Source of the DNA: Chitinilyticum aquatile DSM 21506
GTDB lineage: Bacteria; Pseudomonadota; Gammaproteobacteria; Burkholderiales; Chitinibacteraceae
Assembly (NCBI RefSeq): GCF_000430805.1
Contig: NZ_AUMS01000004.1
Coordinates: 416,803 to 480,802, forward strand
Length of the DNA: 64,000 nt
Reading direction: 5' to 3'
Shown here: positions 20,274 to 28,901 of the stretch, in pieces
Layout: every line of letters begins with the position of its first letter
Position numbering within the stretch: position 1 is the stretch's first letter
Program-made: the position numbers and the translations under genes
Notes under the pieces: model-generated
Seen by the model: the letters and a program-made list of their open reading frames with translations, nothing else
The model's database searches: none
Told to the model about the DNA's origin: nothing

Positions 20274-21710
20274 TTACTGCGCAAGGCCCATTCCATAAAG
20301 GGGGTGAAAGAATACCCATGTCATGATGACGAAGAGCGGTAGCAGGATGGCGAGTGACCAGGCCATGTAGCCGAAAAAGCTCGGCATGCTGATCCCGCGA
20401 TCTTCGGCGACGGCCTTGACCATGAAGTTCGGTGCATTGCCGATGTAGCTCATTGCGCCCATGAATACCGAGCCGGCGGAAATGGCGAGCAGGGTCGAGG
20501 GCATGCTGTGCATCAGATAAGCGGCATCACCATGAGCCAGATTGAAAAACACCAGATAGGTCGGGGCATTGTCGAGGAAGGCCGACAGCGAACCGGACAT
20601 CCAGAAGAACATGTGGTCGCGCGGCTGGCCATCCGGGCCGAATACCAGCCGCACAAGATCAGCAAGCGCGCCGTGCTCGCCGGCGCGCAGGATGGCGATG
20701 GCCGGAGCCATGGCGACAAAGATGCCGGCAAACAGCTTGGCGACTTCCTGGATCGGCCCCCAGCTGAAGTCATTGCCGGCGCGCACCGGTTTCGGGGTGA
20801 GTTTCAGCGAGAGCAGTGCCAGCCCGATCAGCGCAATGTCGCGGACCAGATTCTGCAGCTCCCAGTGCACGGCGCCGAGGTTGATGGCCACCCCCGGTCT
20901 CCAGACGCCGGATAGCACCACGCAGGCCACCGCCGCAATTAGCAGCGGAATATTGCGTTTGCCATGGATCTTGATTGGTGAATCGGGGGTCTTGTCGAAG
21001 GGGAGTACACCTTCCTTGCGGAAGTAATAACTGTCGATGGCGTAGAACAGCGCGAGCAGCAGTCCGCAGGCAAAGGCCACCAGCGGCAGCATGTGCTGCA
21101 GCGTCCACAGGAAGCCCACGCCCTTCAGAAAGCCGAGAAAGAGCGGTGGGTCGCCGATCGGCGTCAGCCCGCCGCCGATATTGGCCACGATGAAGATGAA
21201 AAAGACAATCACGTGGACATTGTGGCGGCGGTTGTCATTGGCCTTGATCAGCGGGCGGATCAGCAGCATCGCCGCGCCGGTGGTGCCCATCAGCGAGGCC
21301 AGTACCGCTCCGAGCGCCAGCAGGCCGGTGTTGAGGGCGGGCGAGCCATGCAGATTGCCCCAGATCAGAATACCGCCGGAAATCGTATAGAGCGCAAACA
21401 GCAGGATGATGAAGGGAATGTACTCGCCGACCAGCGCGTGGATGATCACGCCGCCGGCGGTGCTGGCGCCAAAGGTCAGCGCGCAGGGCATCAGAAAGGC
21501 CAGCCCCCAGAATGCGGCAACCTTGCCGAAATGCAGGTGCCAGAAGTGGGGCAGCAGAATGGGGCACAGGGCGATCGAAAGCAGGATGCCGGCAAAGGGC
21601 AGAGCCCACCAGAGCGACAGCTGGGTGCCGTCGATCTCGGCGGCGACTGCCAGGCCGGGCAGCAGCAAAAGCAGGGCAGCGGCCGCAAGCCGCTTCAGGG
21701 ATGCAGACAT
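20274..21710 (-). CDS. Ion-transporter-superfamily carrier (CitMHS/NhaD-like; sodium:proton antiporter or citrate-type)
   Basis: Polytopic inner-membrane carrier of 478 residues. An N-terminal signal-like helix ends in LAVAAEID, and about 11-12 further hydrophobic segments follow. The segment ANIGGGLTPIGDPPLFLGFLKG (about residues 173-195) and the second-half AFLDNAPTYLVFFNLA and YIGNAPNFMVKAVAEDRG are typical of the IT superfamily (NhaD, ArsB, CitMHS). These match the paired helical-hairpin transport motifs. Substrate cannot be read from sequence: Na+/H+ exchange and dicarboxylate or citrate uptake are both annotated in this group. It lies downstream of gloA on the same strand and has its own terminator. 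Confidence 0.8.
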   Translation of the reverse strand: MSASLKRLAAAALLLLLPGLAVAAEIDGTQLSLWWALPFAGILLSIALCPILLPHFWHLHFGKVAAFWGLAFLMPCALTFGASTAGGVIIHALVGEYIPFIILLFALYTISGGILIWGNLHGSPALNTGLLALGAVLASLMGTTGAAMLLIRPLIKANDNRRHNVHVIVFFIFIVANIGGGLTPIGDPPLFLGFLKGVGFLWTLQHMLPLVAFACGLLLALFYAIDSYYFRKEGVLPFDKTPDSPIKIHGKRNIPLLIAAVACVVLSGVWRPGVAINLGAVHWELQNLVRDIALIGLALLSLKLTPKPVRAGNDFSWGPIQEVAKLFAGIFVAMAPAIAILRAGEHGALADLVRLVFGPDGQPRDHMFFWMSGSLSAFLDNAPTYLVFFNLAHGDAAYLMHSMPSTLLAISAGSVFMGAMSYIGNAPNFMVKAVAEDRGISMPSFFGYMAWSLAILLPLFVIMTWVFFHPLYGMGLAQ

Positions 21711-21748
21711 GAAGGGTGTCCGGTTGGAATGAGGGATGGGGCCGTGGT

Positions 21749-22135
21749 TCAGGTCCGGGCCTGGATGAACTCGATCTTGTAGCCGTCCGGATCTTCGACG
21801 AAGGCGATGACGGTGGTGCCGTGCTTCATCGGTCCCGGTTCGCGCACCACCTTGCCGCCCTTCGCGCGAACGGCCTCGCAGGTGGCGACGATGTCATCGG
21901 TTTCGATGGCGATGTGGCCGTAGGCGTTGCCGAGGTCGTAACTTTCCGTGTCCCAGTTGTGCGTGAGTTCCAGTACGGTGTGGCTGGCTTCGTCGCCATA
22001 GCCGAGAAATGCCAGCGTAAAGCGGCCTTCCGGATAATCGTGCTGGCGCAGCAGGCGCATGCCGAGCACTTCGGTGTAGAAACGGATGGAGCGGTCCAGC
22101 TGGCCGACCCGCAGCATGGTGTGCAGTAAACGCAT
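21749..22135 (-). CDS. gloA: Lactoylglutathione lyase (glyoxalase I)
   Basis: Converts the methylglyoxal-glutathione hemithioacetal to S-lactoylglutathione. With the start at 22135 (MRLLHTML) the 128-residue product places the metal ligands at His5, Glu56, His74 and Glu122. This is the same numbering as the E. coli nickel-type enzyme and supports this start over the longer open frame. Two glyoxalase beta-alpha-beta-beta-beta modules are visible. The ribosome site (GGAAAAACC) is weak. The carrier gene follows after 38 bases. Confidence 0.96.
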   Translation of the reverse strand: MRLLHTMLRVGQLDRSIRFYTEVLGMRLLRQHDYPEGRFTLAFLGYGDEASHTVLELTHNWDTESYDLGNAYGHIAIETDDIVATCEAVRAKGGKVVREPGPMKHGTTVIAFVEDPDGYKIEFIQART

Positions 22136-22276
22136 GGTTTTTCCGGTATGAAATGGATTAAGGCGGCAGTTTACGGGATGCGCGGCAGCCGTGTCAGCGC
22201 CCGGCGCGACAAAAAAAGCTCGCAGGAGCTTGACAGCCCCGGCCAAAGATTTATAATCCGGCCTCTCTGGAAAGAC

Positions 22277-22351
22277 GGGTCGGTAGCTCAGTGGTAGAGC
22301 AGCGGACTTTTAATCCGTTGGCCGTGGGTTCGACCCCCACCCGACCCACCA
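22277..22351 (+). tRNA. tRNA-Lys (UUU)
   Basis: Seven-base acceptor stem GGGTCGG / CCGACCC, then D arm AGCTCAGTGGTAGAGC. The anticodon arm GCGGA-CTTTTAA-TCCGT gives anticodon TTT, and the T arm contains GTTCGA. CCA is encoded. It is the first of three lysine tRNAs. Confidence 0.96.
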
Positions 22352-22364
22352 TCCTTCTAGAACC

Positions 22365-22440
22365 GGGTTGTTAGCTCAGTTGGTAGAGCAGCGGACTCTT
22401 AATCCGTAGGTCCACAGTTCGAGCCTGTGACAACCCACCA
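22365..22440 (+). tRNA. tRNA-Lys (CUU), copy 1
   Basis: Acceptor stem GGGTTGT / ACAACCC, anticodon loop CTCTTAA giving anticodon CTT, a T arm with GTTCGA, and encoded CCA. It is 13 bases after the UUU isoacceptor. Confidence 0.96.
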
Positions 22441-22476
22441 CCCCTTTCAAGGCGCACCGGTTTTCCGGGGTGTCTC

Positions 22477-22552
22477 GGGTTGTTAGCTCAGTTGGTAGAG
22501 CAGCGGACTCTTAATCCGTAGGTCCACAGTTCGAGCCTGTGACAACCCACCA
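22477..22552 (+). tRNA. tRNA-Lys (CUU), copy 2
   Basis: Identical over all 76 bases to the preceding CUU tRNA and separated from it by 36 bases, so a tandem duplication. A terminator follows directly. The three tRNAs are probably one transcript. Confidence 0.96.
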
Positions 22553-22560
22553 TATCAAAA

Positions 22561-22585
22561 GCCCGGTCAATGACCGGGCTTTTTG
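22561..22585 (+). terminator. tRNA-Lys operon terminator
   Basis: GCCCGGTC, loop AAT, GACCGGGC, then five T. It starts nine bases after the last tRNA. Confidence 0.93.
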
Positions 22586-22610
22586 TTGTTCATACAGCCG
22601 GGGTATGTGG

Positions 22611-22657
22611 GGTATTGCCATGCGGCCCTTTTAAATAAAAGGCTGCAGGGCAATACC
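22611..22657. repeat. Intergenic palindromic repeat, copy A
   Basis: Outer arms GGTATTGCC / GGCAATACC are perfect. Inner arms around TTTTAAATAAAA carry GCGGCC / GGCTGC-type complementarity. It begins seven bases past the lapD stop and lacks a T tract. It belongs to the family described in the findings. Confidence 0.8.
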
Positions 22658-22664
22658 TGTGCCG

Positions 22665-24560
22665 TTATCTGTGCTGCAGCCGCGTCACTGGCCCGGTCAT
22701 GCCGCTGAGACCCAGTTCCTGCAATTGCCGCCATTCCGCCTCGCTGCGTACCTGCTCGGCAATCGTGAGAATGCCCAGGCTCCTGGCAATGCCGACTATC
22801 GCCTGAACCATGTGCTGGTTGCCCGGATGCTGGTCGATTTCATGGATGAAGCTGCCGTCGATTTTCAGGTAGCTCAGCGGCAGGTCGTACAGGCGCGGCA
22901 TGCTGCCGAACTGGCGGCCAAAATGCTCGATGCCGATGCGGCAGCCGGCATGGCTCATTTCGCTGGCGAACACGGCGAAGGAATCGAGCTCCAGTGTCAG
23001 GCCGTTTTCCGAGACTTCCAGCCACAGGCGTTGTGCAAGGTCGCGCCGCTGCTCAAGCAGGCGGCCGAGTTCCTGCCTGAACTCCGCATCGCGTACCGAC
23101 TGCGGTGCGATATTGACAGCAATGCTGTCAGGACCGGCAGCCAGCCGTTCCAGCGCAAGGCGGATGGTGATCAGGTCGAGCTGTGGCAGCAGGCTGTAGC
23201 GTGCGGCATAGGGCATGAACTGGCCGGCGCTCAGCAGGCCGCCGCTCTCCGGATCGGGCAGGCGCAGTACCATTTCATGATGCAGCAGGCTGCCATCAAG
23301 GTGCAGGACCGGGAAGCTGGCGGTCTGAAACTGCTGCAGCCGTATGGCTTCCCTGAGCCGCATTTCCCACTGGCCACTGGTCTGCTGGGTCGTGTTCTGG
23401 CTCTGGCCACTGCAGGCGTTGCCATGCTGGAGCTCGGATTGCGCCAGTGCGTGATCGGCTCTGGCCAACACGGTACTGCTGTCTTCGTCATGGCTGTAAG
23501 CGGTAAAGCCGATATTGACCAGCCAGGGCATGTCGGCGAGCGGGGCGATGGCGGCGAGCAGCTGTTCCGCCAGCATCTGGCCGGAGTCCAGTTCCGGTGC
23601 GAGTACGGCGAAATCGGCGCCGTTCAGGCGCGCGGCCAGCCAATCCGGGTGATCGTTGCAGGCATTGGCCAGCCGGGTGGCGACCCGGACCAGTAGCCGG
23701 TCGGTAGCCTGGCGGCCAAGCTGGCGGTTGATTTCCTGCAGGTCGTGCAGGCGCAGCAGCAGCAGCGAGCCATACGGTGCAGCATCGTGGTCGCTCAGTG
23801 CGCTGTTGAGGCGGCCCATCAGGTAGGCACGGTTGGCCAGCCCGCTGACGCTGTCACGATTGGCGTCGTGCCGCAACTGCTGGATGCGCTCGGCCTGTTC
23901 GTCGAACATGCTTTTCACCCGCATCACCATCGCATTCATCGCACGAATGACGATGCGCAGCTCCTTGACCGACGGCTCGGGAACCGTGATGAAGCGGCGT
24001 TCGCTGATCGCTTCGGCCTGCTGCACCATCTGCACGATCGGGCGCTTGAGCCAGTTCAGGAAGAGTGTGGCAAGGAAGCCGACCCCGATGCCGCCCAGTA
24101 CCATCCACAGCAGCAGGCGCTTGAAGCCGGTCCACAGCGAGGCATAGGCGAAGCGCGTGTGCGCAACCACGGTGATGCTGCCGGCCTGTTCCCAGCCGCG
24201 GCTGACCAGTGCCTTGCCATATTGCGGCTCGATCGGCAGCAGGCGCACGAACCATTCGGGCACGCGGTCGGGCGGGGTCGCACTGTGGCGTTCGATGATC
24301 AGCTTACCGTGTTCGTCGATATAGCGGATCTGCTGGAAGTGACCACTGTCGAACAGCGCGCTGATCAGCAGCTCGGCCGATACCGGATCGGCATTCTGCG
24401 ACATTGACAGTGCAAGCGAAGTCGCGCCGTCGCTGCTCTGGGTAAACAGCTGCTCCTCCAGATAGCTGCGTGCACTCTGGATGCTTAGCGCAGAGCTGCC
24501 AATGAAAAGGATGATCATCAGGGCCAGGATACCCAGCCAGAGTTGACGGTAGATCGACAT
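22665..24560 (-). CDS. lapD: LapD-type c-di-GMP receptor with degenerate GGDEF and EAL domains
   Basis: Inner-membrane receptor that, when loaded with cyclic di-GMP, holds the periplasmic protease LapG and so keeps a large adhesin on the cell surface. The 631 residues show a membrane helix (about 8-28), a periplasmic LapD/MoxY-type domain and a second helix (about 149-170). HAMP, GGDEF and EAL domains follow. The GGDEF signature is degraded (ARLNGADFAVL) and the EAL motif reads EMVLR. This fits a receptor without enzyme activity. lapG lies 13 bases upstream on the same strand. The substrate adhesin gene is not in the window. Confidence 0.92.
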   Translation of the reverse strand: MSIYRQLWLGILALMIILFIGSSALSIQSARSYLEEQLFTQSSDGATSLALSMSQNADPVSAELLISALFDSGHFQQIRYIDEHGKLIIERHSATPPDRVPEWFVRLLPIEPQYGKALVSRGWEQAGSITVVAHTRFAYASLWTGFKRLLLWMVLGGIGVGFLATLFLNWLKRPIVQMVQQAEAISERRFITVPEPSVKELRIVIRAMNAMVMRVKSMFDEQAERIQQLRHDANRDSVSGLANRAYLMGRLNSALSDHDAAPYGSLLLLRLHDLQEINRQLGRQATDRLLVRVATRLANACNDHPDWLAARLNGADFAVLAPELDSGQMLAEQLLAAIAPLADMPWLVNIGFTAYSHDEDSSTVLARADHALAQSELQHGNACSGQSQNTTQQTSGQWEMRLREAIRLQQFQTASFPVLHLDGSLLHHEMVLRLPDPESGGLLSAGQFMPYAARYSLLPQLDLITIRLALERLAAGPDSIAVNIAPQSVRDAEFRQELGRLLEQRRDLAQRLWLEVSENGLTLELDSFAVFASEMSHAGCRIGIEHFGRQFGSMPRLYDLPLSYLKIDGSFIHEIDQHPGNQHMVQAIVGIARSLGILTIAEQVRSEAEWRQLQELGLSGMTGPVTRLQHR

Positions 24561-24573
24561 GATTCTTCCTGTT

Positions 24574-25260
24574 TTATGGTTCTATGCCTTCGGCCTGCAG
24601 TCGCAGCAGCAGGTCCTTCCAGCGTGACAGGCGATCAACACCGGCACTGGGGCGCTGCGCGCTGCCGGCGAAGATGCCTTCATTGTTGAAACTGAAAACG
24701 GGGCTCAGATCGGGGCGGCTGCTGGCCGGTTTGATGTCGGTCAGCAGGTTGTCGAGAATCAGCGGCTCAGAGTCGGGCGTGGCGTAATACGCCAGCACCA
24801 TGTGCGCGACCGTCACGCTGCTGCTTGCGCCGCCGATGCGCGCCTTGACGTAGGTCAGCCGCAATTTTTCCGCCGCAATGCCCAGCTCGCGCAGCGTGAC
24901 GAATTTGGCGATCGTGAAGTCTTCGCAATCGCCGGCGCCCTTGGCCAGCGTTTCGCCCAGCGTGGCCCAGTAATCGGCCTGCTTCCAGACGAGCTGATCG
25001 TCCTCGAAGCGGATGCGGCGGTTGAAATATTCGTTGACCCGTTTGAGCTTGTCCTCGTCCGGCAGCGAACGCAGGCTGGCCGTGTATCTGTTTAGCTCGT
25101 CGAAGCTGCGTGCCGCTGTTGCACCGTGGAGCTTCGCCATCAGCTGGCTGATGCGCCCTGGGTCCCACGCACTGCTGCGGCTGCTGGCGTACAGCAGGCA
25201 GCAAAGGATCGCCAGAATCAGCAGGACGTGGCGCTGCAGGAGAGGAGTGCGTGTAGGCAA
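24574..25260 (-). CDS. lapG: LapG-type periplasmic cysteine protease
   Basis: Transglutaminase-like protease that cleaves a surface adhesin near its N-terminus when released by LapD. The 228-residue product starts with a signal/anchor helix (about residues 11-26). It shows the family triad Cys112 (in GDCEDF), His153 (in AHMVLAYY) and Asp170 (in PLILDNL). Asp111 and Glu113 next to the cysteine correspond to the calcium-binding residues known in LapG. It is the first gene of a lapG-lapD pair, divergent from the exporter gene, which supports one adhesion module. Confidence 0.93.
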   Translation of the reverse strand: MPTRTPLLQRHVLLILAILCCLLYASSRSSAWDPGRISQLMAKLHGATAARSFDELNRYTASLRSLPDEDKLKRVNEYFNRRIRFEDDQLVWKQADYWATLGETLAKGAGDCEDFTIAKFVTLRELGIAAEKLRLTYVKARIGGASSSVTVAHMVLAYYATPDSEPLILDNLLTDIKPASSRPDLSPVFSFNNEGIFAGSAQRPSAGVDRLSRWKDLLLRLQAEGIEP

Positions 25261-25364
25261 GGGGTAAATTTCAGGTTGCTTGTGCCGATATCGTAATGCA
25301 GCTGACAGGAAGCTGCGCGTATCATACGTGTTTTACGCCAAGTCCTGCGGTCGAAAATCCGTTA

Positions 25365-25387
25365 AAATCATGCGCTTTGCATGATTT
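25365..25387. promoter_or_regulatory. Perfect inverted repeat in the lapG-tolC divergent region
   Basis: AAATCATGC, a 5-base loop, then GCATGATTT: nine-base perfect arms. It sits 105 bases before lapG and 109 bases before the exporter gene in a 235-base divergent spacer. It could be a dimeric regulator's operator for both promoters or a hairpin. No consensus promoter is clear here. Confidence 0.5.
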
Positions 25388-25495
25388 GGTCCGTGCAGTT
25401 TGCCCGGATACACACACCACTATAAAACAAGGCAGGCCAATGCTGCGGCCATTTTTGCATGGCGGCGCGTGCTCTTGTCTGGAGATCTGTTAGCA

Positions 25496-27319
25496 ATGAA
25501 GCTCAAACCTCTCGCCATGCTGGGCAGCCTTGCGCTGGGCAGCCTGCTTTTCCCCATGCTGGCGTCTGCCGAATCGCTGCGTGACGTGACCGAACAGGCC
25601 ATCCTGCGCAATCCCGAGGTCAAGGCGCGCTGGTATGAATTCAAGGCGGCGCAGGATGAAGTCGGCGTTGCCCGCGGCCGCTACCTGCCGCAGGTCAATC
25701 TGCAGGGCTATATGGGTTCCGAGCGTCAGGAGCGCCCAAACCAGCAGACCAACTCGTTCAGCCATCCGGGCGCCAGTATCGAATTGCGCCAGCTGCTGTT
25801 TGACGGTTTTGCTGTCCAGAACGAAGTGCGCAGCCTGGGCTACGGCCAGCTGAGCAAGTTCTACGAGCTGCTCGCGGTGACCGACGACATCGCCCAGCAA
25901 ACCGCGCTGGCGTATTACGACGTGCTGCGCTATCGCAAGCTGGAAGCTCTGGCGCGCAGCAACTATGCCGTGCACCGCGAACTGTATGACCAGATCGAAG
26001 AGCGCGTAAAGGCCGGCGTCGGCCGCCGCGTCGATCTGGAGCAGGCTGCGGGCCGTCTGGCACTGGCCGAATCCAATTGGCTGACCGAAAAGGCCAATCT
26101 GCAGGATGTCAGCGCCCGCTATACCCGCATTGTCGGCGTTGTGCCGGCCGCCGATTTGGCACCACCGCCTGATTTCTCCAAACAGCTGCCGGCCCGTGAA
26201 GAGCTGCTGAATGCGGCGATCAAGCAAAGCCCGGCCTTCCTGGCTGCTGTCTATAACGTGCGCGCCGCCCGCGCACGTGCCGAAGTGCAGAAGAGCGGCT
26301 ACTGGCCGCAACTGGAATTCCGCGCCTCGCAGGGCATGGATCAGGACCGCGATGGCATCAAGGGGGATTACAAGGATGGCGTCGTCCAGCTGGTGCTGAA
26401 CTACAACCTGTTCCGCGGCGGCTCGGACCGCGCGCGCGTCAGCCAGTATTCCCAGCTGCTCAATACCGCCTACGAGCTGCGTGACAAGGCCTGCCGTGAT
26501 GTGCGCCAGAATACGGTCATCGCGTGGAATGACGTGACCCGCCTGGCCGAACAGCTGCGCTATCAGGAACAGCACGCACTCTCGACGTCCAAGGCGCGTG
26601 ATGCCTACCAGCGCCAGTACGATATCGGCCAGCGTTCACTGCTCGATCTGCTCGACAGCGAGAACGAACTCTTCCAGGCCCGCATGTCGGTCGTGAAATC
26701 GGAATACGAGCAGCTGTTTGCCCAGGTGCGCGTGCTGGGTATCAGCAACCGTTTGCTGCCGGCAATGCAGCTCACGCCGCTCGAACCCGTAACACCCGAC
26801 ACCGATCTCGGTGGCGACAAGCCCGATGACATCGAAATCACCTGCGCGATTGCCGTTCCGGATACCGTGACGCTGGACCGCGCTGCGGCCATGGCCGAGC
26901 GCCCGCCGCGCGGCAAGGATCCGCTGCTGGAAGCTGCCGCTGCCGGTGGTGACACAAACAAGGCTCCGGCCGCCGACCCGGCCGCGAAAGCTGCCCTCGA
27001 TGCGGTGAATGCCTGGGCCGCCGCCTGGTCGAAGAAGGATGCCGAGCAGTATCTGGCTGCTTATTCGGTGCAATTCGTGCCGGAAAAGGGCGTTACCCGC
27101 AGTGACTGGGAAAAGACCCGCCGCCAGCGCATCGCCGCTCCGGCCAGCATCAGCGTCACCGTTGGCGCGCCGACGCTGAGCAAGATTGTCGACAACAAGG
27201 TCGAAGTCAGCTTTGCTCAGTCCTACCGCGCCGACAAGTACAGCGATGAAGTACAGAAGACGCTGACCCTGCAGCGTGAAGACGGCAAATGGAAGATCGT
27301 GCGCGAAGTCGTGCGCTGA
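25496..27319 (+). CDS. TolC-family outer-membrane exporter with C-terminal NTF2-like domain (LapE-type)
   Basis: Outer-membrane component of a type I secretion system. The start at 25496 (MKLKPLAMLG) gives a signal peptide ending in LASA-ES. The frame is open 32 codons upstream, but those residues do not look like a signal. Residues about 25-435 are a TolC/OEP domain with two repeats of long helices (SLRDVTEQAILRNPEVKARW; GRGRYLPQ-type turns; RQYDIGQRSLLDLLDSENELFQAR). After an Ala/Pro-rich linker, the last about 110 residues (DAVNAWAAAWSKKDAEQYLAAYS to WKIVREVVR) have the NTF2/DUF4440-like pattern seen at the end of some secretion-linked proteins. Its place beside lapGD suggests it exports the LapG-controlled adhesin. 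Confidence 0.88.
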   Translation: MKLKPLAMLGSLALGSLLFPMLASAESLRDVTEQAILRNPEVKARWYEFKAAQDEVGVARGRYLPQVNLQGYMGSERQERPNQQTNSFSHPGASIELRQLLFDGFAVQNEVRSLGYGQLSKFYELLAVTDDIAQQTALAYYDVLRYRKLEALARSNYAVHRELYDQIEERVKAGVGRRVDLEQAAGRLALAESNWLTEKANLQDVSARYTRIVGVVPAADLAPPPDFSKQLPAREELLNAAIKQSPAFLAAVYNVRAARARAEVQKSGYWPQLEFRASQGMDQDRDGIKGDYKDGVVQLVLNYNLFRGGSDRARVSQYSQLLNTAYELRDKACRDVRQNTVIAWNDVTRLAEQLRYQEQHALSTSKARDAYQRQYDIGQRSLLDLLDSENELFQARMSVVKSEYEQLFAQVRVLGISNRLLPAMQLTPLEPVTPDTDLGGDKPDDIEITCAIAVPDTVTLDRAAAMAERPPRGKDPLLEAAAAGGDTNKAPAADPAAKAALDAVNAWAAAWSKKDAEQYLAAYSVQFVPEKGVTRSDWEKTRRQRIAAPASISVTVGAPTLSKIVDNKVEVSFAQSYRADKYSDEVQKTLTLQREDGKWKIVREVVR

Positions 27320-27342
27320 TCCACGCGCAGGTCTGGCAAAAT

Positions 27343-27376
27343 GCACCCGCAGCCGCAAGGCTTGCGGGTGTTTTTT
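27343..27376 (+). terminator. Terminator of the TolC-family exporter gene
   Basis: CACCCGCA / TGCGGGTG hairpin followed by six T, 24 bases past the stop. Confidence 0.88.
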
Positions 27377-27752
27377 CGCTGATATACGCAGCCAGGTTTG
27401 TTGCGTTGTGTTTTGACTGGCATTTCGTTTGTTTGCCGCCTTGCGGCGCGGTGGTTTGATGCCGGGTGTGCCCGGCGGCACGTCAGGGGGCTTGTCTTGC
27501 CAAGCCCCCCGGCACCCCCAAGGCGCACCCTAGCGCTGCCGGCAACGCCGCCAAGCTCTGCGGTGATCGCAGCCCGCCTGCGGCGGATTCCCTGCGATAC
27601 TCGCAAGCAGCAGCGCGTGTTTGAAACTCGGGCTTCGTCCTCAAACATCTCACCCGCGAAACCCTGCTGCTTGCTGTGTTTCTCGGCTGCTGCAAGGGCA
27701 AAAGGCGGCACGCTTATCGTGCTGCGTAGTTTCAGTTACTCAGAAGAACCCG
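27377..27752. other. Hairpin-rich GC intergenic block, no gene recognised
   Basis: This 376-base spacer has no convincing ORF. It holds a 9-base perfect hairpin (GGGGGCTTG / CAAGCCCCC, 27486-27509). It also holds a large stem-loop with 11-base arms (GCAAGCAGCAG / CTGCTGCTTGC, 27603-27674) that encloses a second stem (GTTTGA / TCAAAC). It resembles a dispersed intergenic element or a structured RNA region; the sequence alone does not decide. The rlmH ribosome site lies at its right edge. Confidence 0.5.
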
Positions 27753-28223
27753 ATGAAAATTATCCTGATCGCCGTGGGTCACAAGATGCCCGCCTGGATT
27801 GAAGACGGCTTTACCGAATACGTGAAGCGCATGCCGCGCGAATTTACTGTTCAGCTGGTCGAGCTGAAGCCCGACAAGCGCGTCGGCGCGAAAACCCCGC
27901 AGCAGGTGATGGCGGAAGAGGCTGACCGCATTCAGGCGGCTGTCCCGCAGGATGCACGGCTGGTGGCGCTGGACGAGCGTGGCGCGAACTGGACGACCAT
28001 GCAGCTGGCGGACAACGTCAAGCGCTGGCATGGTGACGGCAGGCCAGTGGCCTTTGTCATCGGTGGCACCGACGGGCTTGATCCGCGTGTGAAGCAGCGG
28101 GCCGACCAGCTGCTGCAGCTTTCGGCGCTGACGCTGCCGCATGGCATGGTGCGCGTGCTGCTGGCCGAGCAGCTCTACCGCGCGGTATCGATCCTGAACA
28201 ACCATCCCTACCATCGCGAATAG
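27753..28223 (+). CDS. rlmH: 23S rRNA pseudouridine-1915 N3-methyltransferase RlmH
   Basis: SPOUT-class methyltransferase that modifies pseudouridine 1915 in helix 69 of 23S rRNA. The start at 27753 ([13 protein letters not shown]) gives 156 residues, the usual size. Motifs include the N-terminal [24 protein letters not shown] (SAM knot region) and the C-terminal [17 protein letters not shown] with NNHPYHRE. rsfS, often directly upstream of rlmH, is not present here. maf follows after 93 bases containing a palindromic repeat. Confidence 0.97.
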   Translation: MKIILIAVGHKMPAWIEDGFTEYVKRMPREFTVQLVELKPDKRVGAKTPQQVMAEEADRIQAAVPQDARLVALDERGANWTTMQLADNVKRWHGDGRPVAFVIGGTDGLDPRVKQRADQLLQLSALTLPHGMVRVLLAEQLYRAVSILNNHPYHRE

Positions 28224-28283
28224 ATACATTTGCATCTATCGATTTGCAGCCCTTTTATCAAAAGGGCTTCATCAATATACCCT
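28221..28283. repeat. Intergenic palindromic repeat, copy B
   Basis: Core GCCCTTTT, ATC, AAAAGGGC at 28249-28267, followed by an ATATACCC outer arm. The left outer arm is degenerate. It starts at the rlmH stop codon. Confidence 0.7.
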
Positions 28284-28316
28284 GGCTTTTCTGGCCGGGA
28301 GCAAGGCGAGCCAAGC

Positions 28317-28901
28317 ATGAATCATCCCCAACTCTATCTGGCATCCGGCAGTCCACGCCGGCGTGAACTGCTGGCGCAACTCGGCGTCAGCTTCGATATC
28401 ATCCGGGCCGACATCGACGAAACACCGCTGCCTGGTGAAAGTGTCGAGGCCTATGTGCTGCGGCTGGCGCGCGAGAAGGCTCTCGCTGGCTGGCGAGCCG
28501 CCGGCGAGCCGGCACAGCCTGTACTGGGTGCCGATACGACGGTCGCGTACGCTGGCCGCATTCTTGGCAAGCCGCTGGACGCGGACGATGCCAGGGCCAT
28601 GCTGGCAGACCTGTCGGGTTCGACCCACAGTGTGCTGACCGCAGTGGCCGTGTGTGTCGCCGGCGCGGTGGAGGTGACGCTGTCGACCAGTTCGGTGCGC
28701 TTCATGCCGCTGTCCGCTGCGCAGATCGATGCCTATGTCGCCAGCGGCGAACCGCTGGACAAGGCAGGGGCTTACGGCATTCAGGGCTGGGGCGGGCTGT
28801 TTGTCAGCTGGATGGATGGCAGTTTCACCGGCGTGATGGGCTTGCCGGTGCATGAAACCGGGCAGCTGCTAGCCCGGTACGGTCTGGGGCACCTGGCTTG
28901 A
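28317..28901 (+). CDS. maf: Maf-family nucleotide pyrophosphatase (YhdE type, dTTP/UTP)
   Basis: House-cleaning nucleoside-triphosphate pyrophosphatase. The start at 28317 (MNHPQLYLASGSPRRRELL) gives 194 residues. The N-terminal SGSPRRRELL motif binds phosphate. The mid-region ADTTVAYAGRILGKP and DKAGAYGIQGWGG place it with the dTTP/UTP-specific YhdE group rather than YceF. Its 3' end overlaps the convergent TPR-like gene by 33 bases. Confidence 0.93.
   Translation: MNHPQLYLASGSPRRRELLAQLGVSFDIIRADIDETPLPGESVEAYVLRLAREKALAGWRAAGEPAQPVLGADTTVAYAGRILGKPLDADDARAMLADLSGSTHSVLTAVAVCVAGAVEVTLSTSSVRFMPLSAAQIDAYVASGEPLDKAGAYGIQGWGGLFVSWMDGSFTGVMGLPVHETGQLLARYGLGHLA

Noticed and set aside
17482..20298. 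Open frame of 938 codons on the plus strand
   Set aside because: It is the mirror frame of the phosphoketolase gene; no protein motif is seen and codon use is that of the complementary strand.
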